This document shows positions 8,249 through 16,862 of a DNA stretch of 38,812 nucleotides, piece by piece (positions within the stretch are counted from its first letter, which is position 1; each line of letters opens with the position of its first letter). Under the pieces are notes generated by a model. The model saw nothing but the letters and a program-made list of their open reading frames with translations. It searched no databases and was not told the DNA's origin. The position numbers were made by a program, and so were the translations under genes. The DNA comes from Lewinellaceae bacterium (GTDB lineage: Bacteria > Bacteroidota > Bacteroidia > Chitinophagales > Saprospiraceae): positions 1-38,812 of the forward strand of contig CANHEE010000013.1 in assembly GCA_947459655.1 (NCBI GenBank), written 5' to 3'.

Positions 8249-9691
8249 ATGAGTGTACATTTAACCGATCAGGATCAGTTCAGGGACCACATCAGTACGG
8301 CCGATCAGAGAGGAAAGAGGTTGTGGATTTACCCTCAGAAACCTTCCGGAAGGTTTTATAATTACCGCAAATACCTCAGTTACTTTTTCTTACTCATTTT
8401 TTTTGGTTTGCCTTTCCTGAAATGCGATGGTGAACCTTTGTTCCTTTTCAATGTCATTGAGGGAAAATTTATATTTTTTGGTACGCTGTTCCTTCCCCAG
8501 GATTTCCCACTCTTCGGATTGGCCATGCTTACCTTTATGGTCTTTATTGTTTTGTTTACGGCTATTTTCGGTCGCCTGTTTTGTGGTTGGATTTGTCCGC
8601 AGACCATTTTTATGGAAATGGTTTTCAGAAGAATAGAGTATTGGATTGATGGAGATGCCAATGAACAGAGAAGACTGAAGAACAGAGCCTGGGACGCTGA
8701 AAAAACTGGTAAACGAGTATTCAAATACAGCATATTTTTCATTATCTCCTTCCTGATTGCAAATATGTTTCTTTCCTATATACTGGGAATTGATGAACTT
8801 GGGAAAATAATTGTGCAACCCATTACCATGCACAAAGGGTTGTTTTTCGGACTGCTGTTTTTCTCGCTGGTTTTCTTTTTTGTTTATACCTACGTTCGTG
8901 AAAATGTTTGTATTCTCATTTGTCCTTACGGAAGATTGCAGGGCGTTTTACTTGACAACAAATCCATTGTGGTTGCCTATGATTATGTCCGCGGCGAACC
9001 ACGTGGCAAGCTGTCCAAAGAAATCAAAGCCGAATCACTTTCCGATAGCCGTGAAACCGGCCTCGCAAGCAGCGCAAAAGGCGATTGTATAGATTGCGGA
9101 TTGTGCGTAAAGGTTTGCCCGACGGGTATAGACATCCGAAACGGCACCCAACTGGAATGTATAAATTGTACAGCCTGCAATGATGCCTGCGATGAAATAA
9201 TGGACAAGATCCATAAACCAAGGGGGTTGGTCCGATACGCTTCTGAACTCAACATAAGAGAGAAAAAGCCTTTCAGGTTTACTGCGAGAATGATCGGATA
9301 CACGGTGGTTTTACTCCTTTTGTCCGGTACTTTTTTAAGATTGTTTATGAATCGAAGTGCTGTTGATGGTACATTTCTGCGGACGCCGGGAATCATGTAT
9401 CAGAAAATTGATAGCCAAAATATCAGCAACTTGTACAATGTTAAGATTTTAAATAAATCACATTTTGCACTCGGTTTTGACCTGAAAGTGGAGGGTGAGC
9501 CAGATGCGCGCATACAAATGATTGGTAATCATGCTCTTCATGCAGAAAAAGGTGATTATGCTGTAGGGGAGGTTTTCATCATTATGCCGCTTTCTGCACT
9601 TCATAAGAGAAATACTGAACTGAAAATTGGAATATATGCCGCCGGTAAAAAAATGAAAGAGATTAAAACCAATTTTATCGGACCGGGATAA
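8249..9691 (+). CDS. ccoG: cytochrome c oxidase accessory protein CcoG (FixG/RdxA family)
   Basis: A 480-residue polyferredoxin-like membrane protein. Family members reduce copper for cbb3 oxidase assembly. The N-terminal half has several membrane helices (near 44-58, 86-110, 155-180 and 195-220) and cysteine motifs FCGWICPQ and CILICPYGRLQG. The cytoplasmic region carries two 4Fe-4S sites: CIDCGLCVKVCP (C280, C283, C286, C290) and CINCTACNDACD (C304, C307, C310, C314). A further helix near 350-370 leads to the C-terminal Ig-like FixG domain. A TAATTTTG box at 8168-8175 may be its -7 element. It starts a second unit with ccoH and the SafE-like gene. Confidence 0.95.
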   Translation: MSVHLTDQDQFRDHISTADQRGKRLWIYPQKPSGRFYNYRKYLSYFFLLIFFGLPFLKCDGEPLFLFNVIEGKFIFFGTLFLPQDFPLFGLAMLTFMVFIVLFTAIFGRLFCGWICPQTIFMEMVFRRIEYWIDGDANEQRRLKNRAWDAEKTGKRVFKYSIFFIISFLIANMFLSYILGIDELGKIIVQPITMHKGLFFGLLFFSLVFFFVYTYVRENVCILICPYGRLQGVLLDNKSIVVAYDYVRGEPRGKLSKEIKAESLSDSRETGLASSAKGDCIDCGLCVKVCPTGIDIRNGTQLECINCTACNDACDEIMDKIHKPRGLVRYASELNIREKKPFRFTARMIGYTVVLLLLSGTFLRLFMNRSAVDGTFLRTPGIMYQKIDSQNISNLYNVKILNKSHFALGFDLKVEGEPDARIQMIGNHALHAEKGDYAVGEVFIIMPLSALHKRNTELKIGIYAAGKKMKEIKTNFIGPG

Positions 9692-9716
9692 TTATGTACA
9701 CATTCAATAAAATCAA

Positions 9717-10154
9717 ATGAACTGGGGAATCCGAATATTTATTTTTTACTCCTTTTTTGTTGTTGGAATACTTTTTTTGGTCATCAGGAGCACATTTCAC
9801 ACCTTGGATCTTGTGGCTGATGACTACTATGGTGAAGAGTTGAAATATGATTCACGCATAAAAGCAGTGAGCAATACCGTTGCACTTGCAAAAAAGCCGG
9901 AAATGAGAACCGACGGTAAAACAGTCGTTCTGAGTTTTCCCTCTGAACTGATGATCTTCAAGCCGGCCGGGAAGGTGAAATTTTATAAACCCTCAGACAA
10001 AGGTGGCGATTTTGAACTTCCGGTACAACTTGATACTCAGGGCAGTCAGACGATGGTCATTCCAGAGGGGAAAAATGGCAGGTATAATGCGCAGCTGTCC
10101 TGGTCAGCAATGGATAGGCAATACTATCAGGAATACTATTTGGTTTTACCCTGA
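9717..10154 (+). CDS. ccoH: FixH/CcoH family protein
   Basis: A 145-residue protein with one N-terminal membrane helix (about 4-24, IRIFIFYSFFVVGILFLVI) and a periplasmic domain. The segment LDLVADDYYGEELKYDSRI near residues 30-50 is typical of FixH proteins, which stabilise the cbb3 oxidase and interact with CcoI. The C-terminal region is predicted beta-rich and ends NAQLSWSAMDRQYYQEYYLVLP, consistent with the FixH fold. The start lies 25 bases after ccoG and the stop 12 bases before the next gene, so the three genes are probably cotranscribed. Confidence 0.9.
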   Translation: MNWGIRIFIFYSFFVVGILFLVIRSTFHTLDLVADDYYGEELKYDSRIKAVSNTVALAKKPEMRTDGKTVVLSFPSELMIFKPAGKVKFYKPSDKGGDFELPVQLDTQGSQTMVIPEGKNGRYNAQLSWSAMDRQYYQEYYLVLP

Positions 10155-10166
10155 ATACATTCGCGC

Positions 10167-10883
10167 ATGATTTATTCGGCATTTATTATCGGATTTTTAG
10201 GTAGTTTTCACTGCATCGGCATGTGTGGCCCGATAGCACTCTCCTTGCCGCTATCACCGCATAGCAATGTCGCTCGCTGGGTGGGGCATTTTATCTATCA
10301 GTCCGGAAAAATAAGTGCATATGTGGTATTGGGGATGATGATTGGTGCAATGGGCGAAGGTATAACACTACTGGGGATGCAGAAAAGCTACAACATGCTG
10401 CTCGGTCTATTGCTTTTTTTGCTTGGAATAGGGAGCCTTAGTGGCAAATTCAATTTGCTGTTCTACCTTGAGCAGAAGATGGGATATTTGAAAAACAGGA
10501 TAGGTAATTTTATTCATAGAAACACAAATACAGCCTTGTTCTCCATAGGCTTTCTGAACGGACTATTGCCTTGCGGACTGGTTTACATTGCCATTTTAGG
10601 TGCATCATCGTTTGGCAATCTGGTCAATTCTGTCCTTTACATGTTTTTCTTTGGGCTTGGTGTCATGCCAGCCCTGGTATTTGTTTCCGTTTTCGGTCAC
10701 TTTGCCGGAATTACGCTGCGAAACAGATTGAAGAAAATTTATCCGCTCACATCGCTTGCGCTTGGTATTTTTCTCATTTTCAGAAGTGTATACGTTGAAA
10801 AGCACCTGCCATTTTCTCCATTTGCTCAGCAAAATCATGAAATTCACTTGTGTAGTGGAAATGCAGGCTTACCAGGTAAATAA
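10167..10883 (+). CDS. SafE/TauE-like membrane protein of the cbb3 locus
   Basis: A 238-residue integral membrane protein of the sulfite exporter TauE/SafE-like family (COG2836 type). The N-terminus has the diagnostic GFLGSFHCIGMCGP (9-22), with a histidine and two cysteines (H15, C16, C20) that could bind a metal. About six helices follow, with a second conserved LNGLLPCGLVY near residue 133. Members of this family commonly lie beside cco genes and are suspected of handling copper or other metals during oxidase assembly. That role is inferred from position; sulfite export is not shown by the sequence. The last 20 residues are hydrophilic and poorly conserved. Confidence 0.85.
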   Translation: MIYSAFIIGFLGSFHCIGMCGPIALSLPLSPHSNVARWVGHFIYQSGKISAYVVLGMMIGAMGEGITLLGMQKSYNMLLGLLLFLLGIGSLSGKFNLLFYLEQKMGYLKNRIGNFIHRNTNTALFSIGFLNGLLPCGLVYIAILGASSFGNLVNSVLYMFFFGLGVMPALVFVSVFGHFAGITLRNRLKKIYPLTSLALGIFLIFRSVYVEKHLPFSPFAQQNHEIHLCSGNAGLPGK

Positions 10884-10968
10884 TCATTGGATAGGCTGAT
10901 TCAGGTCATATTTTGCTTTGGTGAACGGGCATAACTTGCATCATTATTAAAATTAAAAAGACTTAAAA

Positions 10969-11424
10969 ATGAACGTAATTGCACCAGTTTCATCAATCAT
11001 GAGTACAGATTTGCTTACCGTTAAAGCAGATGACAATCTTAATGCTGTAAAGGATATTTTTGAAAAGCATCGGATTCACCATATTCCCGTTGTGATTGGG
11101 AAGCATATTGTTGGAATTATCAGCTATTCAGATTTTTCGCACTATGTTCGAGGGGTAGATGGATACGAAGAGAAGTACATCAAGGAAAGGCGTCTTTTAC
11201 AGACCAAAGCTGCCGATATCATGACAGAGGGTCTGGCAAAACTTGAGCCCGAAGATAGGATAGATGTGGCAGTTAATATTTTCAAGGAAAATCGCTTTCA
11301 CGCCCTTCCGGTGGTTAGCGACGGCGAATTGGTTGGTATCGTTACTACCCATGATATCATCAAGCTGCTCGCAGATGAAAAAATACTGGATGAATACTAT
11401 AGAAGTACCAATTCTGTGCGTTAA
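10969..11424 (+). CDS. protein with two CBS domains
   Basis: A 151-residue cytoplasmic protein made almost wholly of a CBS pair (Bateman module). The first domain covers about 8-65 (VSSIMSTDLLTVKADDNL, IHHIPVV, IVGIISYSDF). The second covers about 85-142 (AADIMTEGLAKLEPEDRI, FHALPVV, LVGIVTTHDIIKLL). Such modules bind adenine nucleotides and sense energy state. No enzymatic or DNA-binding domain is attached, so it must act through a partner. It lies 85 bases after the cbb3 assembly genes and has its own terminator; a link to oxidase control is only a guess from position. Confidence 0.9.
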   Translation: MNVIAPVSSIMSTDLLTVKADDNLNAVKDIFEKHRIHHIPVVIGKHIVGIISYSDFSHYVRGVDGYEEKYIKERRLLQTKAADIMTEGLAKLEPEDRIDVAVNIFKENRFHALPVVSDGELVGIVTTHDIIKLLADEKILDEYYRSTNSVR

Positions 11425-11482
11425 TGCGAGGGAGAGACAATAAGATAAAATATAAGTGATGAGTAAATAATGAGCAGTTTTG

Positions 11483-11514
11483 GCTCCGGTTTTCAGCAAA
11501 ACCGGAGCTTTTTT
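11483..11514 (+). terminator. strong rho-independent terminator after the CBS gene
   Basis: GCTCCGGTTTT (11483-11493) pairs perfectly with AAAACCGGAGC (11498-11508) around a CAGC loop and is followed by six T. This is an 11-bp stem 58 bases after the stop. Confidence 0.93.
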
Positions 11515-11650
11515 CTTGGGAAAAGTCATGTCTGCCTAAAAAGATGCTCGCTCAAGCGAAATTGCTTAGATGCATAGCAGGTTGTAAAAAAAATCGCATC
11601 TTTGTCTGCCGAATACATAAGCACAATTTTTCCTCATAATAAAGTACAAA

Positions 11651-13210
11651 ATGAACAAACGCATCACATTTCTTCTCGCATTTTTCGCTTTGATTTTTAT
11701 CTGCCATGCCTCTGCGCAGCAGGAAAAAGTCGATTTACAGGTGATCACCCGCATAAAAGATGAGGCATTCAACCGATCAAAAGTTATGGACTACCTTTTT
11801 AATCTTACCGATGTAATTGGTCCTAGGCTGACTGGTTCTGCAGGATTGAAAAATTCTCAGGATTGGGCCATCAGGCAGCTGAATGAACTTGGTGCGGTAA
11901 ATGCAGGAGCCGAAGCCTGGGGTACATTTGGTAAGGGATGGGAAATCCAGAAGTCTTATGTTGCCATGACCAAACCTTATTATCAGGCACTTAGTGCAAC
12001 GCCAAAGGCCTGGACACCCGGTACAGGAGGATTGGTCACAGCCCCAGTTGTCGTTGTGAAAATCGAGGCCGAAGAGGATTTTGACAAATACAAGGGAAAG
12101 CTGGAAGGGAAAATCGTGGTTATTGACGCCAATACCGAAATCAAACCGGGAACCAAACCCGAGTTCAGACGATATACCGATGAAGAGTTGCATAAATTGT
12201 ACCTTAGTGATAAGGTATTTAGTGAAGAGGGTGGAGCGGCTTTTGATCGTGCAAAGTATAGGGCTGCCAGCCGTATACGCCAAAAAAGAAATGATTTTTT
12301 GATGGAAGAAAAAGCAGTCGCTGTAATCTCGACAAGGGGAAATAGTATGGGTACATACTACACCTCCAATGGAGCATCGTACGCTACATCTGCCAAAACG
12401 TCGCTTCCTGAGTTGGAGATGTCGGCCGAGCATGTCGCGAGATTGGTACGGTTTTCAGCTGCTGACAAAGCAATGGAACTGGAACTTGATATTAAGACGA
12501 GTTTCAATCTCAAGGATACCATACAATACAATGTTGTTGCAGAAATCCCGGGAACCGACAAAAATCTGAAAAATGAAGTGGTCATGATTGGTGCCCACCT
12601 CGACTCATGGCATGCCGCCACGGGTGCAACAGATAACGCTGCCGGATGCGCCGTGATGATGGAAGTTATGCGGATAATAAAGGTGCTTAACCTGTCACCA
12701 AAAAGAACCATACGCATTGCACTGTGGAGTGGAGAAGAGCAGGGGATACTCGGCTCCAAAGGTTATGTAAAAAATCATTTTGCCGATCCTGAAACCATGA
12801 CCCTCAAACCAGAGCACAAGTTGCTTTCAGCGTACTACAATCTGGACAATGGTGGTGGGAAAATCAGGGGAATATATTTGCAGGGCAATGATGCACTGCG
12901 TCCGATCTTCGAATCCTGGTTAGTGCCTTTTTACGATATGGGTGCTACTACTGTCACCGCACGAAACACAGGAGGCACTGATCACCTTCCTTTTGAGGAG
13001 GTTGGGTTGCCCGGATTTCAGTTCATTCAAGATGAAATGGACTATGACAACAAAACGCACCACACGAATATGGACACCTACGATAGAATCCAGAAGGCTG
13101 ATTTGATGCAATGCTCAGCTGTAATTGCAACTTTTGTCTACCATACGGCCATGCGGGATGAAATGCTGACAAGGAAAGTCCTTCCGAGACCCAAAGGAGA
13201 GAAAAAATAG
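11651..13210 (+). CDS. secreted M28-family zinc metallopeptidase (carboxypeptidase Q-like)
   Basis: A 519-residue exported peptidase. The N-terminus MNKRITFLLAFFALIFICHA is a signal peptide, probably cut before QQEKVD. A protease-associated-type insertion occupies about 120-260. The M28 catalytic core shows the two-zinc ligand pattern: H316 in GAHLDSW, D328 in GATDNAAG, E362 and E363 in SGEEQG, D399 in YNLDNGGG and H470/H471 in THHTNMDTYD. The product would be an aminopeptidase or carboxypeptidase acting on peptides in the periplasm or outside the cell. A CATCTTTG sequence (11597-11604) resembles a -7 box with one mismatch, 46 bases before the start. The gene appears to be transcribed alone. 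Confidence 0.92.
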   Translation: MNKRITFLLAFFALIFICHASAQQEKVDLQVITRIKDEAFNRSKVMDYLFNLTDVIGPRLTGSAGLKNSQDWAIRQLNELGAVNAGAEAWGTFGKGWEIQKSYVAMTKPYYQALSATPKAWTPGTGGLVTAPVVVVKIEAEEDFDKYKGKLEGKIVVIDANTEIKPGTKPEFRRYTDEELHKLYLSDKVFSEEGGAAFDRAKYRAASRIRQKRNDFLMEEKAVAVISTRGNSMGTYYTSNGASYATSAKTSLPELEMSAEHVARLVRFSAADKAMELELDIKTSFNLKDTIQYNVVAEIPGTDKNLKNEVVMIGAHLDSWHAATGATDNAAGCAVMMEVMRIIKVLNLSPKRTIRIALWSGEEQGILGSKGYVKNHFADPETMTLKPEHKLLSAYYNLDNGGGKIRGIYLQGNDALRPIFESWLVPFYDMGATTVTARNTGGTDHLPFEEVGLPGFQFIQDEMDYDNKTHHTNMDTYDRIQKADLMQCSAVIATFVYHTAMRDEMLTRKVLPRPKGEKK

Positions 13211-13314
13211 TGTTTTAATAGGAGTAAAATGAAATGGTCAGTATTTATCTCATCTGAACAAGCAACCATTTTACTTGTTTTCCACTCTATCGGAGTAATA
13301 AATATTCCGCACGA

Positions 13315-13578
13315 ATGATGAGTAAGAGATTAAATAATATCAAGTTTCCGGCCATGGTTGCAGTTGCCGTCATCAGTTTCTGTGCATTTGTATTTTTAAA
13401 TACTGTGCAGACTGGCAGTGTCTCAGTCCAGCAAATTGGATTGAAGCCAACTTCTGTTGAGGTAGAAGATACGGGTGAGAAGGAGCAAAGCCGGAAGTTT
13501 AAAAGTGATTATTTCCCCGACATATCGGCAGTGAAAAGAGCAGTTGAATTGATGAGGAAATTCATTCCCGCCTCTTAG
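13315..13578 (+). CDS. small protein with one N-terminal membrane helix, unknown function
   Basis: An 87-residue ORF starts at ATG 13315; a second ATG follows at once at 13318. The N-terminus has a short basic part (MMSKRLNNIK) and a hydrophobic helix (about 12-29, FPAMVAVAVISFCAFVFL). A polar region follows with an acidic and basic stretch (VEVEDTGEKEQSRKFKSD) and an amphipathic end (DISAVKRAVELMRKFI). I do not recognise a family. It converges with the next gene, the two stop codons being about 10 bases apart. Confidence 0.6.
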   Translation: MMSKRLNNIKFPAMVAVAVISFCAFVFLNTVQTGSVSVQQIGLKPTSVEVEDTGEKEQSRKFKSDYFPDISAVKRAVELMRKFIPAS

Positions 13579-13588
13579 ATAAGCATGT

Positions 13589-14239
13589 CTATAGGATCCA
13601 CCAGGCTGCCAGAGCAGTGCCTGCAACGCCAATTAGCAGACCCTGAATAATGTCTCTGAAATTGTGGGCATTGAGGTGTAATCTCGAACTGCATACAAGA
13701 CCTGATATGAAAATATTGGTCACTAGAATCCAGTAAACAGGAATTTCCATCCGCTGAGGTCCCCAAAAAAAATTGCTGTACGAGAACCAGTGCATGATTA
13801 CCAGGGTAATGGTCAGTAGACCACCTACTCCGGTTGCATGAGCACTGATTTTAGTGAAATTATTGAAAAAAAAAGCGAGAAAAAGGCTAATAGTCGCACC
13901 GAGTACTGCAATATCAAACACTATCGGGAATGTACTATTGTTCTTTACACTCATGTAAACCCAGATGTAAAAAATGCCACTGCTGATATACGGAATGATA
14001 CGTTCGGTACGCTCTTCCATTTCAAGCGACTGAACCAGTCCAAGTCTTTTCATCATCAGAACAGCTACTGCAGGCATAGCAAAGGTGGTCAGGAACACTT
14101 GCAATATTACCCACCAGCCCTCTTCAATGCTGTTTTTCCCGAACAGATAGGGATTAATGAGTAATAGTACACTGACGATGAAAGTCAGCATCATTAGTGG
14201 GTGAAAAATGTAACTGACTGTTTTACTGAGCGTTCTCAT
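13589..14239 (-). CDS. PAP2-superfamily-like integral membrane protein
   Basis: A 216-residue protein with about six membrane helices. The segment KISAHATGVGG (near 131-141) resembles the PSGH motif of type 2 phosphatidic acid phosphatases. SRLHLNAHNFRDIIQG (near 184-199) resembles the SRxxxxxHxxxD motif. A basic segment EERTERIIPY (about 75-84) could take the place of the K-R-P motif. If active, it would remove phosphate from lipid phosphates such as undecaprenyl or phosphatidyl phosphates at the membrane. The motifs are looser than in classic members, so the reaction is uncertain. A TAACTTTG box (14262-14269, minus strand) precedes the ATG by 22 bases. Confidence 0.75.
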   Translation of the reverse strand: MRTLSKTVSYIFHPLMMLTFIVSVLLLINPYLFGKNSIEEGWWVILQVFLTTFAMPAVAVLMMKRLGLVQSLEMEERTERIIPYISSGIFYIWVYMSVKNNSTFPIVFDIAVLGATISLFLAFFFNNFTKISAHATGVGGLLTITLVIMHWFSYSNFFWGPQRMEIPVYWILVTNIFISGLVCSSRLHLNAHNFRDIIQGLLIGVAGTALAAWWIL

Positions 14240-14261
14240 GCGGTTTACATAATTGGTGCTG

Positions 14262-14269
14262 CAAAGTTA
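14262..14269 (-). promoter_or_regulatory. possible -7 promoter box for the PAP2-like gene
   Basis: On the minus strand this reads TAACTTTG, matching TAnnTTTG, 22 bases before the start codon. No convincing TTTG element is seen upstream. Confidence 0.4.
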
Positions 14270-14452
14270 GTATAGTGTAGCGAAAATGAATGTGTATGGC
14301 GAAAAGATGTAGGCTATTTACTGTAAATAGAAGTTCAAAATACAATCAAGTGACTGCTCTTACACAGAACTGCTGTTGGTTCTAAAGCCTTTGCGGCAGT
14401 ATCAAAAAAGGTATTGTAAATGCAGCAATTACGATGATGGAAATGGTCGTCT

Positions 14453-15103
14453 TTACCTTTTGCCAAAAAGTAGACTTCCAACCCTTACCATGGTTGAGCC
14501 ATCTTTTACGGCTATTTTGTAGTCGTCTGACATACCCATGGAAATTTCCCGGAATTCCTCATCATCTGGGTAATACTTTGAACGAACCATTTCAAAAAGT
14601 GACCTAAGTTTCCGAAACTCATTGGTTATCTGATTGTTGTCATCAGTAAAAGTAGACATTCCCATAACCCCAACCAGCCTTACGTGTTTAGCTTGCCTGA
14701 AAATTTCCGAGTCAAAGAAATTTGCAATTTCAGATTCCGGCAGTCCGGATTTGGTCTCCTCTTCATTGATTTTGAACTGCAGCAGGCAGTTGATAACCCT
14801 GTTGTACTTACGTGCCTGTTTGTCTATCTCTGCGAGCAGGGAAAGGCTGTCCACTGTATGAATCAGATGTATGAAAGGAGCGATGGATTTGACTTTGTTG
14901 GACTGCAGATGACCTATGAAATGCCAGCGAATATCTTTCGGCAGAATGGCTGCCTTTAGTGTCAGTTCCTGTACGTAGTTTTCACCGAAGTCTCGTTGTC
15001 CGGCATCGTAGAATTCCCTGATGGTTTCGGCAGATTTTGTTTTTGAGACGGCTACCAGCAGTGTTTTTGTTGGTTGGAGTTCAGATAGTATTTTTTCCAG
15101 CAT
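14453..15103 (-). CDS. YggS/PLPBP family pyridoxal phosphate-binding protein
   Basis: A 216-residue cytoplasmic protein with the alanine-racemase-like TIM-barrel fold. Family members bind pyridoxal phosphate and keep its balance in the cell without a known catalytic reaction. The PLP lysine is K21 in LLVAVSKTK. Other family motifs are FGENYVQE, WHFIGHLQSNK, the L-x-x-N-E-E segment (FKINEEETKSG) and MGMSDDYKIAVKDGSTMVRVGSLLFG near the end. I take the ATG at 15103 rather than the GTG at 15115, because family proteins usually have few residues before this point. A good promoter (15123-15151) sits just upstream, divergent from the DAHP synthase gene. Confidence 0.93.
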   Translation of the reverse strand: MLEKILSELQPTKTLLVAVSKTKSAETIREFYDAGQRDFGENYVQELTLKAAILPKDIRWHFIGHLQSNKVKSIAPFIHLIHTVDSLSLLAEIDKQARKYNRVINCLLQFKINEEETKSGLPESEIANFFDSEIFRQAKHVRLVGVMGMSTFTDDNNQITNEFRKLRSLFEMVRSKYYPDDEEFREISMGMSDDYKIAVKDGSTMVRVGSLLFGKR

Positions 15104-15122
15104 AATCAGTTTCACTTTGATG

Positions 15123-15151
15123 CAAAAATACGCTTAAATTGGCAATTCAAA
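15123..15151 (-). promoter_or_regulatory. promoter of the yggS-like gene (TTTG-N17-TATTTTTG)
   Basis: Read on the minus strand, TTTG (15151-15148), a 17-base spacer and TATTTTTG (15130-15123) match the Bacteroidota two-part promoter, with a slightly short spacer. The -7 box ends 19 bases before the ATG. Confidence 0.55.
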
Positions 15152-15286
15152 TCAGAAAAGACCCTTTTGCAGGTGGTGTCAGAAAACTGGTGCTCGGTGT
15201 TTTCGAATGTTTGCAACAGAGAAAACAGATCTCATTTTTTTCAACAGGGGTTTGGTTACTTGTTGCTCAAACTTTGGTTCTGATTA

Positions 15287-15318
15287 TTTGTTAATTCAGT
15301 TCATGCGCCATTATTTTG
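15287..15318 (+). promoter_or_regulatory. promoter of the DAHP synthase/chorismate mutase gene
   Basis: TTTG (15287-15290), a 20-base spacer and TTATTTTG (15311-15318) fit the Bacteroidota consensus TTTG-N19-21-TAnnTTTG with one mismatch. It is 53 bases before the start codon. Confidence 0.55.
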
Positions 15319-15371
15319 CGCACTAAAATAACATTCGCAGACAAAATTTACCTCGAATTAACAAATTTGAC

Positions 15372-16442
15372 ATGCAATTTCAGCGCGTATTTGAATCATC
15401 AAACAAACCTATTCTGATCGCCGGCCCCTGTTCAGCAGAGACGGAACGTCAGGTGATGAATACCGCTGAAGAGCTTGCATCCCTTGGAGGTGTTGATGCA
15501 TTTCGAGCCGGAATCTGGAAGCCAAGAACGCGCCCGGGAAGCTTCGAAGGGGTTGGCAGCGAGGGTTTGAAATGGCTTTCAAAAGTAAAGGCGGAATTTG
15601 GATTCAGAACAACCACTGAAATAGCGAATCAGCAGCAAGTCCATGAGGCGCTTGAGGCAGGAGTAGACATTCTGTGGATTGGTGCGCGAACAACTGTGAA
15701 TCCATTTAGCGTTCAGGAAATAGCAGATGCGCTCCGAGGGTCAGACGTGCCGGTTATGGTGAAGAACCCCATAAATCCTGATCTTGAGCTTTGGATTGGT
15801 GCCTTGGAAAGACTATACAATGCAGGATTGAGTCGCATCGCTGCGGTACATCGCGGATTTTCAGGTCAGCGCAAAACTGAATTCCGGAACATTCCCATCT
15901 GGGAATATCCTCTTGAGCTAATGCTTCGTTTTCCCGAACTCCAGATCATCAATGATCCCAGTCACATCTGTGGTAACAGAACGTTGTTGTTGTCTGTCGC
16001 TCAAAAGGCGATGGATCTCAATTTTGACGGTATAATGCTGGAGACTCATATCGATCCGGACAATGCCTGGAGCGACAGCAGACAACAGGTTATTCCGATG
16101 CGCTGGAAAGAAATCATTAATTCACTAGTGCTTAGGGAGGAGAATGCAGCTGATTTGTCTGTGAAAACTGACCTGGAGCACCTAAGAAAACAGATAGATG
16201 AGCTTGATTTTGAGGTATTGCAGCTCCTTGGCGAGCGAATGAAAATTGCTGACAAAATTGGCAGTTTCAAAAGAGCACACAACATCTCTATATTTCAGAG
16301 TGAACGCTGGGCTGAAATTTTGAGGCAATCAGTCATCCAGGGCGACAGACTAGGACTTAGCACCGAATTTATTTCGGCCCTGTTAACAGCAGTGCATCAG
16401 GAATCTATCAATCACCAGGCAAAAATCATGAACAAGGACTGA
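15372..16442 (+). CDS. bifunctional 3-deoxy-7-phosphoheptulonate synthase / chorismate mutase
   Basis: This 356-residue enzyme joins the first step of the shikimate pathway (DAHP from phosphoenolpyruvate and erythrose 4-phosphate) to chorismate mutase, which leads to phenylalanine and tyrosine. Residues 1 to about 260 are a class I-beta DAHP synthase, with IAGPCSAE (16-23), KPRTRPGSF, the WIGARTTVNPF segment, VMVKNPINPD, AVHRGFS and NDPSHICG. Residues about 266-350 form an AroQ-type helical chorismate mutase, with LRKQIDELDFEVLQLLGERM and then IADKIGSFKR. In related fused proteins the mutase domain provides feedback control of the synthase. The ATG at 15372 gives MQFQRVFESSNKPILIAGP, a sensible N-terminus. 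The shikimate kinase gene lies elsewhere in this window (29605-30090). Confidence 0.95.
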   Translation: MQFQRVFESSNKPILIAGPCSAETERQVMNTAEELASLGGVDAFRAGIWKPRTRPGSFEGVGSEGLKWLSKVKAEFGFRTTTEIANQQQVHEALEAGVDILWIGARTTVNPFSVQEIADALRGSDVPVMVKNPINPDLELWIGALERLYNAGLSRIAAVHRGFSGQRKTEFRNIPIWEYPLELMLRFPELQIINDPSHICGNRTLLLSVAQKAMDLNFDGIMLETHIDPDNAWSDSRQQVIPMRWKEIINSLVLREENAADLSVKTDLEHLRKQIDELDFEVLQLLGERMKIADKIGSFKRAHNISIFQSERWAEILRQSVIQGDRLGLSTEFISALLTAVHQESINHQAKIMNKD

Positions 16443-16862
16443 TTTTTCACCCGAAGCAATCTCCGCTTCACCTTCTTGACGAGCACCTAACATTTTACAC
16501 GGAAATTCACATTATTCTTTTTTAAATATTGATTCTGAAGCCTCTTGAGGTGGTAATCGGGCAATTTCTGATTTTTAAGATAAGTTCAAAGAATCTGCAA
16601 CAAAAATTAAGATTTGGAGTAAAAAGCTATATATTTGCACGTTTTTTGAATGCTCAGTGAATTGCGATTGAGTGATTATACTTATGTCGTTCAATTACAG
16701 TGATTTGCGAAGCAGCGTCGTCGCCGGACAGCGAAATATTTCTTTTCCGGTACAATTTTGTCTCCGATTGTCCGGAGAAATTGTCTGATTGCTGCATCTC
16801 TGCAGGTCACATTTTTTTTTTCTTACTTGAATTTAACCGTTATTTTAAACAAAAATTTTGAG
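16443..16862. other. 420-base gene-free region holding the secDF promoter and long 5' leader
   Basis: The first part has only a weak hairpin (GAAGC 16453-16457, GCTTC 16465-16469) without a T run. A TATATTTG box lies at 16630-16637. The following leader of about 220 bases contains an inverted repeat (CCGGACA 16724-16730 with TGTCCGG 16769-16775), a hairpin (CTGCA 16792-16796 with TGCAG 16801-16805) and a possible 34-codon ORF (16684-16788). No riboswitch family was recognised. Confidence 0.6.
16630..16637 (+). promoter_or_regulatory. -7 promoter box of secDF (TATATTTG)
   Basis: TATATTTG matches TAnnTTTG exactly and is followed by CAC, as at other starts in this window. No TTTG is seen at 17-23 bases upstream (one at 16613-16616 is too close). 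It implies a leader of about 220 bases before the secDF ATG. Confidence 0.5.

Noticed and set aside
13232-13271. Hairpin AAATGGT/ACCATTT after the M28 peptidase gene as a terminator
   Set aside because: Short stem, 26-base loop and no clean T run.
14380-14520. Overlapping minus-strand frame after yggS encoding a hydrophobic tail (TTISIIVIAAFTIPFLIL)
   Set aside because: It has no ATG, GTG or TTG with support and mostly overlaps yggS; probably chance.
16758-16862. TTG start giving SecDF 35 extra residues
   Set aside because: The added residues do not resemble SecD, and the ATG at 16863 leads straight into the first membrane helix.
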